Shown piece after piece: positions 1 to 8,113 of a stretch of 64,000 nucleotides of DNA. The notes beneath the pieces were generated by a model. The model was not told the DNA's origin, made no database searches, and was given only the letters and a program-made list of their open reading frames with translations. This stretch comes from Aerococcus tenax (GTDB taxonomy: Bacteria > Bacillota > Bacilli > Lactobacillales > Aerococcaceae). The translations under genes were made by a program, and so were the position numbers. Each line of letters starts with the position of its first letter. The stretch's first letter is position 1. The DNA lies in the NCBI RefSeq assembly GCF_003286645.3, contig NZ_CP127382.2, positions 1,116,001 through 1,180,000 on the forward strand, given 5' to 3'.

Positions 1-98
1 TCAAGTTCGTAAACCGCATCGACTAAAAACATGGGGTAGCGGTTAGGAATAATATCCATAACCTCTTGGGCGCTTAAAATCGGTTCTTGATTTTCCAT
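1..98 (-). CDS. fabZ: FabZ, 3-hydroxyacyl-ACP dehydratase (N-terminal fragment, runs off window)
   Basis: Only the first 32 codons are inside the window; the gene continues past position 1. The visible residues include IIPNRYPMFLVD, the conserved opening of FabZ dehydratases, which remove water from 3-hydroxyacyl-ACP in the elongation cycle. The ATG at 98 follows a GGAGAAATAAAA ribosome-binding site. It lies about 100 bases downstream of accB on the same strand, the usual fabF-accB-fabZ-accC order of Firmicutes, so accC would be expected beyond the edge. FabZ is preferred over FabA because of this motif and the context. Confidence 0.85.
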   Translation of the reverse strand, partial: MENQEPILSAQEVMDIIPNRYPMFLVDAVYEL

Positions 99-199
99 TT
101 TTATTTCTCCTTTTATACTAGTAGTTGTTATTAGCTAAGAAGAAACGAATCTCTCCTTAAATTCTTTATAACGCCTATATTCTAAGACAGTGACAGCCT

Positions 200-682
200 T
201 TAGCTAATTTCAAAAAGCTTTTGGCCGTATTCAACCACATCACCATCATTGACAAAAATATTAGTAATTTCACCTGAAGTGGTGGCGTGAATTTCATTCA
301 TTATTTTCATGGCTTCAATGATGCATAGACTTTGGCCTTTTTCAACATGGTCGCCAATTTTAACAAAGTTGTCTTTATCTGGAGCTGGTGCTAAATAAGC
401 AACCCCGACCAGAGGACTTTCTACGATTTCCCCCTGAACTTCATCAGTTTGGCTGACTTGTTGATTAGCTTGGCTGGAAGCTTCGGAGGATTCTTGAGCT
501 TGATCAGCAGGAGCAGGTTTTTCTGCTTTTGTAATAGCTGGCTGCGTTTCATTAGTAAACACTTGTGGTGCTTGTTCATTTTTAGACAGGTGAAGCTTGA
601 AGTCGTCATCAACAAATTCAAATTCTCTTAGGCTTGATTGGTCAATTAAATGGATAAGTTCTTTAATTTCTTCAGGGGTCAT
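200..682 (-). CDS. accB: AccB, biotin carboxyl carrier protein of acetyl-CoA carboxylase
   Basis: This 160-residue protein carries the biotin that shuttles carboxyl groups in acetyl-CoA carboxylase, the first committed step of fatty-acid synthesis. The C-terminal biotinyl domain (about 88-160) has the EAMKIM motif with the biotinylated lysine at about 126. Residues 1-35 form the usual small N-terminal domain, and 36-85 are an Ala/Gln/Ser-rich flexible linker. The start overlaps the fabF stop by one base (TAATG), so translation is probably coupled. Length and domain order are normal for the family. Confidence 0.95.
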   Translation of the reverse strand: MTPEEIKELIHLIDQSSLREFEFVDDDFKLHLSKNEQAPQVFTNETQPAITKAEKPAPADQAQESSEASSQANQQVSQTDEVQGEIVESPLVGVAYLAPAPDKDNFVKIGDHVEKGQSLCIIEAMKIMNEIHATTSGEITNIFVNDGDVVEYGQKLFEIS

Positions 683-1926
683 TAGTCACTCACCTTTTTC
701 ATACATAAAACTGTGTTGTGGCCACCAAAGCCGAGCGTGTTGCTAATCGCTACATTGATTGCTTGTGAACGTCCTTCATTAGCTACATAATCCAGATCAC
801 AATCAGGATCACTGACTTGATAATTTAAGGTTGCAGGAATATAGGAATCTTCCATGCCCTTCAAGCAGGCAATGGCTTCAACTGCTCCAGCTGCACCTAA
901 TAAGTGCCCTAGCGCTGATTTCGTTGAGGATACCGGAATCTTATGGGCCAATTCTTCCCCAAAGGCTAACTTAATTGCCATAGTCTCAGCTCGATCATTA
1001 GCTGGGGTTGAAGTCCCATGGGCATTAATATAGTCCACATCGTTCACAGTTAAAGCTGCTTCAGCTAAGGCTTGTTCAATAGCAGCTTTAGCTCCTAGTC
1101 CTTCTGGGGTAGGCGCAGTGAGATGATAGGCATCAGAACTTTGACCATAGCCGACAATCTCACCATAAATTTTTGCCCCCCGTTTTTGAGCACTTTCTAA
1201 ACTTTCTAACACTAACATGCCAGCGCCTTCGCCCATAACAAAACCATTGCGTTCCTTGTCAAAAGGAATGGAGGCACGATCAGGATCTGTGGAGAGGGAT
1301 AGGGCTGTTAAATTAGCAAATCCAGCGATGGCGATCTCACAAATAGCGGATTCACCCCCACCAGCAAGCATATAGTCAGCATAACCATGTTTTATATAGC
1401 GGAAGGCCTCTCCAATAGCATTGTTAGCTGATGCACAAGCAGTAACCATGGTCAAGGCTGGCCCGTGTAGACCGAGTTGCATGGAAATGTTTGCGGCACC
1501 CATATTGGAAATAGCCATTGGGACAAAGAGAGGGTTAACCCGTTTAGGACCACGTTCAACTGATTTTTTTACCCCTCTTTCAATTTCTTGAACCCCACCA
1601 ATACCGGTACCAAAATATACCCCAAAGCGGTTTGTGTCCATGTTATGAGTATCTAAACCAGCATCCTTTACTGCTTCCATAGAAGCGACCACCCCATAAT
1701 GAGCATAGGGATCCATTCTTTTAACCGATTTACGATCAAGGTAGTCTTTGGGATCGAAGTTTTTAACCTCAGCCGCCAAAGTCACTCCTGTATCGCTGGC
1801 ATCAAATTGTGTGATTGGAGCAAAGCCATGTTTGCCTGCCTTTAAATTTTCCCAAAAATCACTGACATTATTTCCAATTGGTGTTACCGCTCCTAAGCCC
1901 GTAACAACTACCCTTCTAGTATTCAT
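682..1926 (-). CDS. fabF: FabF, beta-ketoacyl-ACP synthase II
   Basis: FabF condenses malonyl-ACP with a growing acyl-ACP. The 414-residue protein has the condensing-enzyme Cys-His-His triad: Cys164 in TACAS, His303 in NAHGTSTP and His341 in SALGHLLGA, plus the glycine-rich stretch near the C-terminus (GFGGHN). Length matches FabF. It starts 33 bases after fabG and runs directly into accB. FabB is less likely because the cluster is the Firmicute fabD-fabG-fabF type and the sequence has the FabF-like N-terminus [13 protein letters not shown]. Confidence 0.95.
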   Translation of the reverse strand: MNTRRVVVTGLGAVTPIGNNVSDFWENLKAGKHGFAPITQFDASDTGVTLAAEVKNFDPKDYLDRKSVKRMDPYAHYGVVASMEAVKDAGLDTHNMDTNRFGVYFGTGIGGVQEIERGVKKSVERGPKRVNPLFVPMAISNMGAANISMQLGLHGPALTMVTACASANNAIGEAFRYIKHGYADYMLAGGGESAICEIAIAGFANLTALSLSTDPDRASIPFDKERNGFVMGEGAGMLVLESLESAQKRGAKIYGEIVGYGQSSDAYHLTAPTPEGLGAKAAIEQALAEAALTVNDVDYINAHGTSTPANDRAETMAIKLAFGEELAHKIPVSSTKSALGHLLGAAGAVEAIACLKGMEDSYIPATLNYQVSDPDCDLDYVANEGRSQAINVAISNTLGFGGHNTVLCMKKVSD

Positions 1927-1959
1927 TAAGTTCCTCCTTTATCCTTCTCTGTATTTCAT

Positions 1960-2691
1960 TTATTCCATATATAAACCACCATTAACATTTAAAGTGGTTC
2001 CAGTGATGTATGAGTTTTTGACTAAGAAGTAAACGGCATCAGCAATATCTTCTACTCGCCCAAAATCCCCTAAAGGAATTTGCGCAATCATCTGCTCTTT
2101 TACCTTATCTGATAATTTATCTGTCATATCACTGGCGATAAAACCAGGGGCAACAGCATTGACCCGAATGCCACGACTAGCTAATTCGCGTGCAGCCGTC
2201 TTAGTCATAGCTATCACGCCTGCCTTAGCAGCGGCATAGTTAATTTGACCAGCATTACCTATTTGTCCAGATAAGGAAGCTATGTTAATAATATTGCCGC
2301 TTTTTTGTTTTAACATCACTTTTGAAACATGACGCAAGAGGTTAAAACAACCTTTTAAATTAACGTCAATTACTGCATCGAAATCGGCTTCCTTCATTCG
2401 CATAAGAAGAGTATCACGGGTGATTCCAGCATTATTAACTAATACATCAATGTGAGCATACTCTTCTTTGCAGCGGTTTATAATTGCTTGAGCTTGGTCG
2501 AAGTCTTGGACCTCTGCTTTCAAATCAAGTACTTTAGCTCCTCTTTCACTTAAGTCATCAAGATGATCTTGGCTGGATCCTGACCGGCTTACCAAGGCCA
2601 AATTGTAACCCTTATTGGCAAATTCTCTAGCGATAGCTGCTCCGATACCACGGTTTCCGCCAGTAATGAGTGCTGTAGGTTTTTCTGTCAT
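1960..2691 (-). CDS. fabG: FabG, 3-oxoacyl-ACP reductase
   Basis: FabG is the NADPH-dependent short-chain dehydrogenase that reduces 3-ketoacyl-ACP. Over 243 residues the SDR signatures are visible: TGGNRGIG cofactor loop at 10-17, NNAG at 86-89, and catalytic Ser near 139-141, Tyr152 and Lys156 (YAAAK). The C-terminal TGTTLNVNGGLYM is typical of FabG. AAGGAGAT sits eight bases before the ATG. Only one base separates it from the fabD stop, so the two are co-translated. Confidence 0.95.
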   Translation of the reverse strand: MTEKPTALITGGNRGIGAAIAREFANKGYNLALVSRSGSSQDHLDDLSERGAKVLDLKAEVQDFDQAQAIINRCKEEYAHIDVLVNNAGITRDTLLMRMKEADFDAVIDVNLKGCFNLLRHVSKVMLKQKSGNIINIASLSGQIGNAGQINYAAAKAGVIAMTKTAARELASRGIRVNAVAPGFIASDMTDKLSDKVKEQMIAQIPLGDFGRVEDIADAVYFLVKNSYITGTTLNVNGGLYME

Positions 2692-2692
2692 T

Positions 2693-3637
2693 TTAATCTC
2701 CTTGTAAAATAGTCAATGCTTTATTTAAAGTGGCTTCATCTTCAATATTTAAGGCTGTCACCGACTTATCGATTTGCCGGGTAAAGCTGGTGAGTGTTTT
2801 TCCAGGTCCAATCTCTATAAAGGTATCCACCCCTGCTTGAATGAGATACTCAATCGAATCCGCCCATTTGACCGGTGATTGAATTTGTTGAAGTAAATCT
2901 TGTTTAATCTCTCCATCTTCATGAACTTGTCCACTTGTGTTAGCGACAACAGGAATTTCTTGAGGGGAAAACTCCACATCTTTAAGTACTTGGGCTAATC
3001 GTAGAGAGGCAGGATGCATCAGCTGGGTGTGAAAGGGCCCGGAAACCTTTAGAGGAATTAAACGCTTAGCCCCCGCTTCCTTCAATTCATCCCTAGCCAG
3101 GTCGACTAAATCACTATTTCCCCCGATGACAATTTGCTTGGGAGAGTTGTAATTCGTCGGATAGACATAGCCAGAATGATGGTCCATAATATTTTCACAG
3201 ACCCTCTCAATCAACTTGCGGTCAGTTTTCATGACAGCTAGCATTTTCCCTTGACCGGGAGCAACTGCTTGGCTCATATATAAGCCACGTTTTCTCAGTA
3301 GTTTTAACCCGTCAACAAAGGAAAAGACACCGCTATAAGCTAAGGCAGTGTATTCGCCTAAACTTAATCCAGCTAAATAGGCAGGGGGTTCAGGAAATAA
3401 TTTTCTCCAGACGGCTAGAATAGCTAATGAGACTGTATAGATGGCAGCTTGGGTATATTCTGTTTGATTAAGCAGGTCATTTTCTTCAAAGCACATGGCC
3501 TTTAAATCATAGCCAAGAACTTTCTCAGCCGTTTCAAAATATGGCTCCATGACTTCAGCATGATGTTCGAATAAATCTTTGCCCATACCAGGGTATTGTG
3601 CCCCTTGGCCAGAAAAAAGATAAGCAATTTTTTTCAT
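2693..3637 (-). CDS. fabD: FabD, malonyl-CoA:ACP transacylase
   Basis: FabD loads malonate from CoA onto ACP. The 314-residue protein shows the FSGQGAQ opening, the nucleophile elbow GLSLGEYTAL with Ser92, the SGPFHTQLM histidine near residue 200 and the ETGPGK-like loop IEIGPGKTL near the C-terminus. It is the first gene of the fabD-fabG-fabF-accB-fabZ block and is separated from fabK by a strong terminator-like hairpin, so it may be read by partial read-through or from a promoter in the AT-rich gap. Confidence 0.95.
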   Translation of the reverse strand: MKKIAYLFSGQGAQYPGMGKDLFEHHAEVMEPYFETAEKVLGYDLKAMCFEENDLLNQTEYTQAAIYTVSLAILAVWRKLFPEPPAYLAGLSLGEYTALAYSGVFSFVDGLKLLRKRGLYMSQAVAPGQGKMLAVMKTDRKLIERVCENIMDHHSGYVYPTNYNSPKQIVIGGNSDLVDLARDELKEAGAKRLIPLKVSGPFHTQLMHPASLRLAQVLKDVEFSPQEIPVVANTSGQVHEDGEIKQDLLQQIQSPVKWADSIEYLIQAGVDTFIEIGPGKTLTSFTRQIDKSVTALNIEDEATLNKALTILQGD

Positions 3638-3704
3638 TCTTTGCCCTTTCTTTTAATAAAGTTTTAATTTTTATCATTAAATAAAGTAATTTGGGTAAAA
3701 AAAA

Positions 3705-3731
3705 GCAGTGAAAAAATATTTTCTTCACTGC
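3705..3731 (-). terminator. Terminator-like hairpin between fabK and fabD
   Basis: GCAGTGAA pairs with TTCACTGC around an AT-rich loop, and on the minus strand the stem is followed by eight Ts. It begins 11 bases after the fabK stop. Because the same operon continues with fabD about 70 bases on, it probably attenuates rather than fully stops transcription, giving less fabD-fabZ than fabH-fabK message; this last point is inference. Confidence 0.75.
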
Positions 3732-3742
3732 ATCTTATTTAA

Positions 3743-4696
3743 TTATAGCCATTCGCTAGCTTTTTCTCGGATCGTTGCCTGGCATACATCCATATAGGAT
3801 TGGAGTATTTCCTGGCAGCTCTCTTCTTTATTAATTAAGCCAGCAATCTGACCAGCCATCAGGGAACTATTTTGGGTATCCCCTTCTACAACAGCTCGCC
3901 GTAAAGCTCCTCTTCCCAAAGCTTCTAAGCGCTCCCAATCAGGATTTTCCTTACCCGCTTCAATTCGCTCAACTCGCAAGTACTCTTTGGTCAAGCGATT
4001 GCGCAAAACCCTAACTGGATGGCCTGTAGCTTCTCCTGTTGTGACGGTATCAATATCCTTAGCTTTAATAATCTTTTCCTTAAAATTAGGGTGGGCATTG
4101 GATTCCTTGGCACAAACAAAGCGTGTACCTACTTGAATCCCACAGGCTCCAAGCATCAATGCTGCTGCCATTCCCCGACCATCACCAATTCCTCCTGCAG
4201 CGATAACAGGAATATTAACCGCGTCGACTACTTGGGGAAGTAAAGCCATGGTCGTTGTTTTTCCTACATGACCACCAGATTCCGTCCCTTCGACAACCAC
4301 TGCATCAACGCCTTCTTTTTCCATGCGTCGAGCAAGTGCTACGGAAGCAACAACTGGGATAACCTTGATATTTGCTTCACGAAATTGCTTCATAAAGCGA
4401 CCAGGTGATCCTGCTCCAGTAGTGACTGTTGAAATACCCGATTGACATAGGTAGTCAACAACTTCTTCAACATGTGGATTGAGTAACATCACATTAATTG
4501 CAAAAGGCTTATCTGTTTTTGCTTTCATGGTTTCAACTTTTTCTCGCACCACTTCAACAGGATCATTCCCCGTCCCTACAACTCCTAAACCACCAGCATT
4601 TGAAACGGCAGATGCCAGATCTGGATCTGCTACCCAAGCCATGGCTCCTTGAATAATAGGATATTTAACTCCCATTTGCTTCCATAGAGTGTTCAA
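3743..4696 (-). CDS. fabK: FabK, FMN-dependent enoyl-ACP reductase
   Basis: FabK performs the last reduction of the elongation cycle with FMN and NAD(P)H, replacing FabI in streptococci and relatives. The 317-residue TIM barrel belongs to the nitronate-monooxygenase-like family: PIIQGAMAWVAD at the start, SNAGGLGVVG, GTESGGHVG with the conserved histidine, and the FMN phosphate-binding AAGGIGDGRG. The start is TTG at 4696 with AAGGAAGTG upstream; no better in-frame start is seen. No fabI is visible in the window. Confidence 0.92.
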   Translation of the reverse strand: MNTLWKQMGVKYPIIQGAMAWVADPDLASAVSNAGGLGVVGTGNDPVEVVREKVETMKAKTDKPFAINVMLLNPHVEEVVDYLCQSGISTVTTGAGSPGRFMKQFREANIKVIPVVASVALARRMEKEGVDAVVVEGTESGGHVGKTTTMALLPQVVDAVNIPVIAAGGIGDGRGMAAALMLGACGIQVGTRFVCAKESNAHPNFKEKIIKAKDIDTVTTGEATGHPVRVLRNRLTKEYLRVERIEAGKENPDWERLEALGRGALRRAVVEGDTQNSSLMAGQIAGLINKEESCQEILQSYMDVCQATIREKASEWL

Positions 4697-4737
4697 AGCG
4701 ATTCACTTCCTTCATTATCCCAATACATTAGTAAGGA

Positions 4738-4965
4738 TTATTTATTGTTGTCAACAAAGTCAACTAAGTCTTGGACAGTTTCCATATTCAATTCATCTTC
4801 ATCGATAGTGACATCAAATTCGTCCTCAATATCATTGATAATTTGGAATAAATCCAAGCTATCAGCATCTAAATCCGATTGAAATTTAGTTTCAGGAGTA
4901 ACTTCTTCCTTATCTAAATCAAGCTGGTCACAAATTAATTCTTGAATTTTTTCAAATGTACTCAT
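4738..4965 (-). CDS. acpP: Acyl carrier protein
   Basis: This 75-residue acidic protein carries acyl chains on a phosphopantetheine arm attached to Ser36 in the DADSLD motif. The longer open frame upstream (to 5049) is rejected because GGAGG sits eight bases before the ATG at 4965 and the family is about 75-80 residues. It lies between fabH and fabK, so this copy serves fatty-acid synthesis. Confidence 0.96.
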   Translation of the reverse strand: MSTFEKIQELICDQLDLDKEEVTPETKFQSDLDADSLDLFQIINDIEDEFDVTIDEDELNMETVQDLVDFVDNNK

Positions 4966-5021
4966 TATAAATTCCTCCATTGATTTTTTTATAGTGTCTT
5001 TCTCAATACTAACATTGTCGC

Positions 5022-5990
5022 TCAACAATTGACAATACAAGTCCCCCAAGTCAGGCCTCCGCCAAAAGCTGATAATAATATCTTCTGACTGCCATCCAAT
5101 TTAAGCGCTCCTGATTTCCGCAGCTCATTCAAAACAAGGGCTACCGATGCAGCGGAAGTATTCCCATAATTTTGAATGTTTTGGACCAGGCGCTCCTCTG
5201 GTATTTTAAGCTTACGCTGGCAAACTTTTAATATTCTTGCATTTGCCTGATGTAAGACAAAATAGTCTATATCATTAATAGTCAGATTGGCAGATTTTAA
5301 AACCGCTTCTATTTGCTTTGGTACTTGCCGGGTAGCAAAGTCATAAACTTGCCTGCCCTTCATCTTTAAACTAGGGTCTTGGTAATAAGAATCAGAACTG
5401 ACTGATCGAGCTAGGCTAGTACCTCCAGCAACTATCGCCGCTCCTTGATTGCCATCACAAGCGAGTGATTCTTGGATAATAGCTGAATGGCCATTTGCTT
5501 GAACCAGAATAGCTCCAGCAGCATCACCAAACAAAACACAAGTTGAGCGGTCTTTCCAATTCATGAGATTGGTCATTTTCTCAGCGCCGATAACTATGGC
5601 ATAACCGTTTCGGTAATAAGCCTCTAATTTATCAGCTAGGGAGAAAGCTTGGACAAATCCGCTACAGGCAGCTGAAATGTCAAAACAAACTGCCTTAGTA
5701 GCTCCTAATTTAGCTTGAACTTGACTAGCTACACTTGGTGAAGAATGCTCTTGTGACATACTAGCAACAATGATTAAGCCAATTTCATTAGGAGAAATAT
5801 TAGCTTTATTGACTAAATTTTGGGCAGCTGCTTGGGCCAAAGAAATGCAAGATTCCTCAAGGGCAACATAACGTTGCTTAATCCCCGTTCTTTTGCTTAT
5901 CCACTCGTCACTAGTATCTACGAACTGCTCCAAGTCCTCATTCGACATAACTTTCCGCGGTAAGGCGGATGCCGTTTCAACTATTTTCAT
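5022..5990 (-). CDS. fabH: FabH, beta-ketoacyl-ACP synthase III
   Basis: FabH starts chains by condensing acetyl-CoA (or a branched starter) with malonyl-ACP. Starting at the ATG at 5990 gives 322 residues, the family norm, beginning MKIVETASALP. The triad is visible: Cys109 in SAACSGF, His in HQANARI and Asn in NYGNTSAAS. A TTG further upstream (6032) extends the frame but has no ribosome-binding site and lies almost on the predicted transcription start. The site before 5990 is also weak (GATGTGATT), so the exact start is the least certain point. Confidence 0.93.
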   Translation of the reverse strand: MKIVETASALPRKVMSNEDLEQFVDTSDEWISKRTGIKQRYVALEESCISLAQAAAQNLVNKANISPNEIGLIIVASMSQEHSSPSVASQVQAKLGATKAVCFDISAACSGFVQAFSLADKLEAYYRNGYAIVIGAEKMTNLMNWKDRSTCVLFGDAAGAILVQANGHSAIIQESLACDGNQGAAIVAGGTSLARSVSSDSYYQDPSLKMKGRQVYDFATRQVPKQIEAVLKSANLTINDIDYFVLHQANARILKVCQRKLKIPEERLVQNIQNYGNTSAASVALVLNELRKSGALKLDGSQKILLSAFGGGLTWGTCIVNC

Positions 5991-6023
5991 AGCAATCACA
6001 TCATTCTTAATTTTTAAATTTAA

Positions 6024-6077
6024 GTTAATCAAAGATCAACATGTATTGATAATAAGCTATACAAATTTAATTGTCAA
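6024..6077 (-). promoter_or_regulatory. Promoter of the fab cluster with overlapping inverted repeat
   Basis: On the minus strand TTGACA (6077-6072), a 17-base spacer and TATTAT (6054-6049) form a near-consensus sigma-A promoter. The expected start, near 6042, is followed at 6040-6024 by GTTGATC-TTT-GATTAAC, a 7-3-7 inverted repeat with one mismatch. A repeat on the start site is a plausible operator, in the place where the MarR-type repressor FabT acts in streptococci; the regulator itself is not shown by the sequence. Confidence 0.65.
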
Positions 6078-6190
6078 ACCTTTTTCGCTATTTTATCAGC
6101 TATACTATTTATTTTGTTAGTGTTTATCATTTATTTTTGTATGTAATAAACCTTATTTTTGAAAGGATTTTCTATAAAAATATAAAAAAA

Positions 6191-6211
6191 GAGAAATCAA
6201 CTTGATTTCTC
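6191..6211 (-). terminator. Terminator after the HTH/DUF2187-like gene
   Basis: A perfect 10-bp inverted repeat (GAGAAATCAA / TTGATTTCTC) with a minimal centre is followed on the minus strand by seven Ts. It separates the upstream small gene from fabH, which therefore uses its own promoter. Confidence 0.75.
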
Positions 6212-6243
6212 AAAAAATTGCTTTTATTGTTATTTCTTATCTG

Positions 6244-6606
6244 TTATTTGTCATCGTCACTAGAAGCTATCGACACATATTCTTCAATATCTTTAAAATT
6301 GACTACAGTTCTCTCTTCAAGGATATCTCTAGCTGGACGACTTGACTGACTCCAATCAATTTTTAAAATGGCAGAGTTAGTAAGAAGCTTTTCGATTTCT
6401 CCAATAATTGTATAGGTTCTGAATTGAAACTTGACAACATCACCTATATTAGGCCGAATAGATTCCTTAATAGTATCAATGATTTCATTTGCCTGTTCAT
6501 AAGGCATATCTAATAAATTAGCTATCCGTGAATTACTGGTTCCTCGCCGAAGTTCAGTTTCCACTAGTGACTGCATTTCCGCCGTTATTTTTGGTTTACG
6601 ACCCAT
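6244..6606 (-). CDS. Small HTH-like protein with a DUF2187-like C-terminal domain
   Basis: The function is not known. The 120-residue product has a basic, helical N-terminal half (GRKPKITAEMQSLV, then a helix-turn-helix-like NSRIANLLDMPYEQANEIID at about 26-45) and a beta-rich C-terminal part (about 53-110, starting IGDVVKFQFRTYTIIGEI) resembling DUF2187/KOW-type small barrels. The tail is acidic (SSDDDK). GGGAGAG precedes the ATG. It sits directly upstream of fabH, the place FabT occupies in streptococci, but it does not look like a MarR protein. A regulatory role is inference from position and the HTH-like segment. Confidence 0.6.
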   Translation of the reverse strand: MGRKPKITAEMQSLVETELRRGTSNSRIANLLDMPYEQANEIIDTIKESIRPNIGDVVKFQFRTYTIIGEIEKLLTNSAILKIDWSQSSRPARDILEERTVVNFKDIEEYVSIASSDDDK

Positions 6607-6762
6607 ACGCTCGTCTCTCCCATCTAATACAAGCTGGCTGGCTATGAAATTAAATATATGAATAATATTAACATACTATCGATTGCAGCACAATTTATAG
6701 CAGTTAATTCATTAAGCATAAGCCATATTTATTACAAAACCAGCTTAAATGCTTACTATTTA

Positions 6763-6807
6763 AAACAGATCACCATTCCTCTAATAATAAGGAGTAGTGA
6801 TCTGTTT
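6763..6807. terminator. Long hairpin in the 6607-6854 gap
   Basis: AAACAGATCAC pairs over 11 bp with GTGATCTGTTT across a 23-base centre that itself contains CCT/AGG pairing. Neither side has a long T run, so it may be a weak bidirectional terminator or a structured RNA segment. Confidence 0.45.
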
Positions 6808-6827
6808 GTTGTTAATATCATTTTATT

Positions 6828-6848
6828 CTAAAGACATGATGTCTTTAG
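6828..6848 (-). terminator. 21-bp palindrome just after the membrane-protein gene
   Basis: CTAAAGACAT-G-ATGTCTTTAG is a perfect 10-1-10 palindrome starting seven bases beyond the stop codon at 6855. The downstream minus-strand sequence is only moderately T-rich, so it could be a terminator or a protein-binding site. Confidence 0.4.
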
Positions 6849-6854
6849 ATCAAA

Positions 6855-7907
6855 CTACATATTAGTTTCATCAACATTTCCAGTAACTGATTTAGTACCT
6901 AATAAACCACCTAGGCATGATAGGACACAGCCTAATAGGACACCAACAAATGCCCAGATTGAGCCTTGTGAGATGCCATCTGAAACATCATCAGCATCTT
7001 GACGTAATTGTTGAATATTATTGTCAAGTTGTTGTTGGGTACTTTGAATGGCATTATTAGCATTTTCAATTTGGTTACGTGCTTCATTAGCAGCTTGGTT
7101 ATATCCATCAATAATATTTTGAGTAGTTTCTTCTGCTTCTTGTTGAGTTAGATCAGTGTTAGAAGCAATAGCGTTAGAAACAGCCTCTTGGTCTACGTTT
7201 TCTGAAATATTGTCGACACGGCTAGTTAATGTATCTGCCAAGTCGTTAAATACTTGTTCAGAATTTTGTGGATTGACGACAACTTCACGAGCTGCATTAG
7301 CAATATCATTTGTCGCGCCATTTAATTGGTCGGATAAATATTCTGGTTGTAATTCGCGAATGTCAGTATCTCTTAAGACTTTTTGAACGTCTTGGTTAAG
7401 ATTTTGAATATCTTGATTATTCACATCAATATTGTTTGCTAAAGCATTTACGCCTTCGCTTACAGCATCTCCAGCGTTTGAAGCAACACTTGTGACAGCG
7501 TCACCAGCAACACTAGCAGTTTGACCAATAACATTACCAGCAAAACCTAGAACAGAAGCAACAATTTGTCCTAGTAATACAACTGTTACCACTAGGGAAA
7601 TTGCCCATGATAAAAAGCCATGGACTGCGCCTACTCGACGTGCAGTTACCCCAGCAACAAAGCCTGATCCTAAAAATGATAGTGCTAATGAAATAACTGA
7701 CCAGACCATAACACCGGTACCAACACCATCAAGTGGATTTTGTGCACTCGGTTGGATCATACCAAATCCAATGGCATTTCCAATTAAGGAAAAAGTAATT
7801 AATAAAGCAATAAAAGTTACTAGGCCAGCAAATACAGCTCCCCAGGATAAGTTATACCCGGCTTCTGCATCGTTAGCACCTAGATAGGTTCTAAAACGAT
7901 TTCTCAT
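6855..7907 (-). CDS. Membrane protein with a large Asn/Gln-rich helical loop (unidentified)
   Basis: I do not recognise the family with confidence. The 350-residue product has three N-terminal hydrophobic segments at about 22-50, 67-90 and 97-127 (Gly/Ala/Val-rich, ending in a glycine-zipper-like stretch), a soluble acidic domain at about 130-310 rich in Asn, Gln, Asp and Ala with strong helical/coiled-coil character, and one last hydrophobic segment at about 318-340 (WAFVGVLLGCVLSCLGGLLG). AAAAGGAGCG precedes the ATG. It stands alone between terminator-like sequences. The shape suggests a cell-envelope or stress-associated protein, but nothing in the sequence fixes a role. Confidence 0.75.
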   Translation of the reverse strand: MRNRFRTYLGANDAEAGYNLSWGAVFAGLVTFIALLITFSLIGNAIGFGMIQPSAQNPLDGVGTGVMVWSVISLALSFLGSGFVAGVTARRVGAVHGFLSWAISLVVTVVLLGQIVASVLGFAGNVIGQTASVAGDAVTSVASNAGDAVSEGVNALANNIDVNNQDIQNLNQDVQKVLRDTDIRELQPEYLSDQLNGATNDIANAAREVVVNPQNSEQVFNDLADTLTSRVDNISENVDQEAVSNAIASNTDLTQQEAEETTQNIIDGYNQAANEARNQIENANNAIQSTQQQLDNNIQQLRQDADDVSDGISQGSIWAFVGVLLGCVLSCLGGLLGTKSVTGNVDETNM

Positions 7908-8083
7908 AAAATCGCTCCTTTTAAAATAATATATAATATTGTATTAAACAAAGCAAGCAAAAGCCCTTGAAATAACTAATATTCATACAATTAGTTAAAA
8001 ATATTGTATTATCATTTCTAAACATCTATAAACAGTTTAAAAACTAGTAAGCAAATAAATTTATCAATTGCCTACAAAGAAAA

Positions 8084-8108
8084 AAGGCCAGATAAGAAAT
8101 CTAGCCTT
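8084..8108 (-). terminator. Terminator of brnQ
   Basis: AAGGCCAGAT pairs with ATCTAGCCTT (one mismatch) around AAGAA, and a T run follows on the minus strand. It begins six bases beyond the brnQ stop. Confidence 0.75.
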
Positions 8109-8113
8109 CTCGC

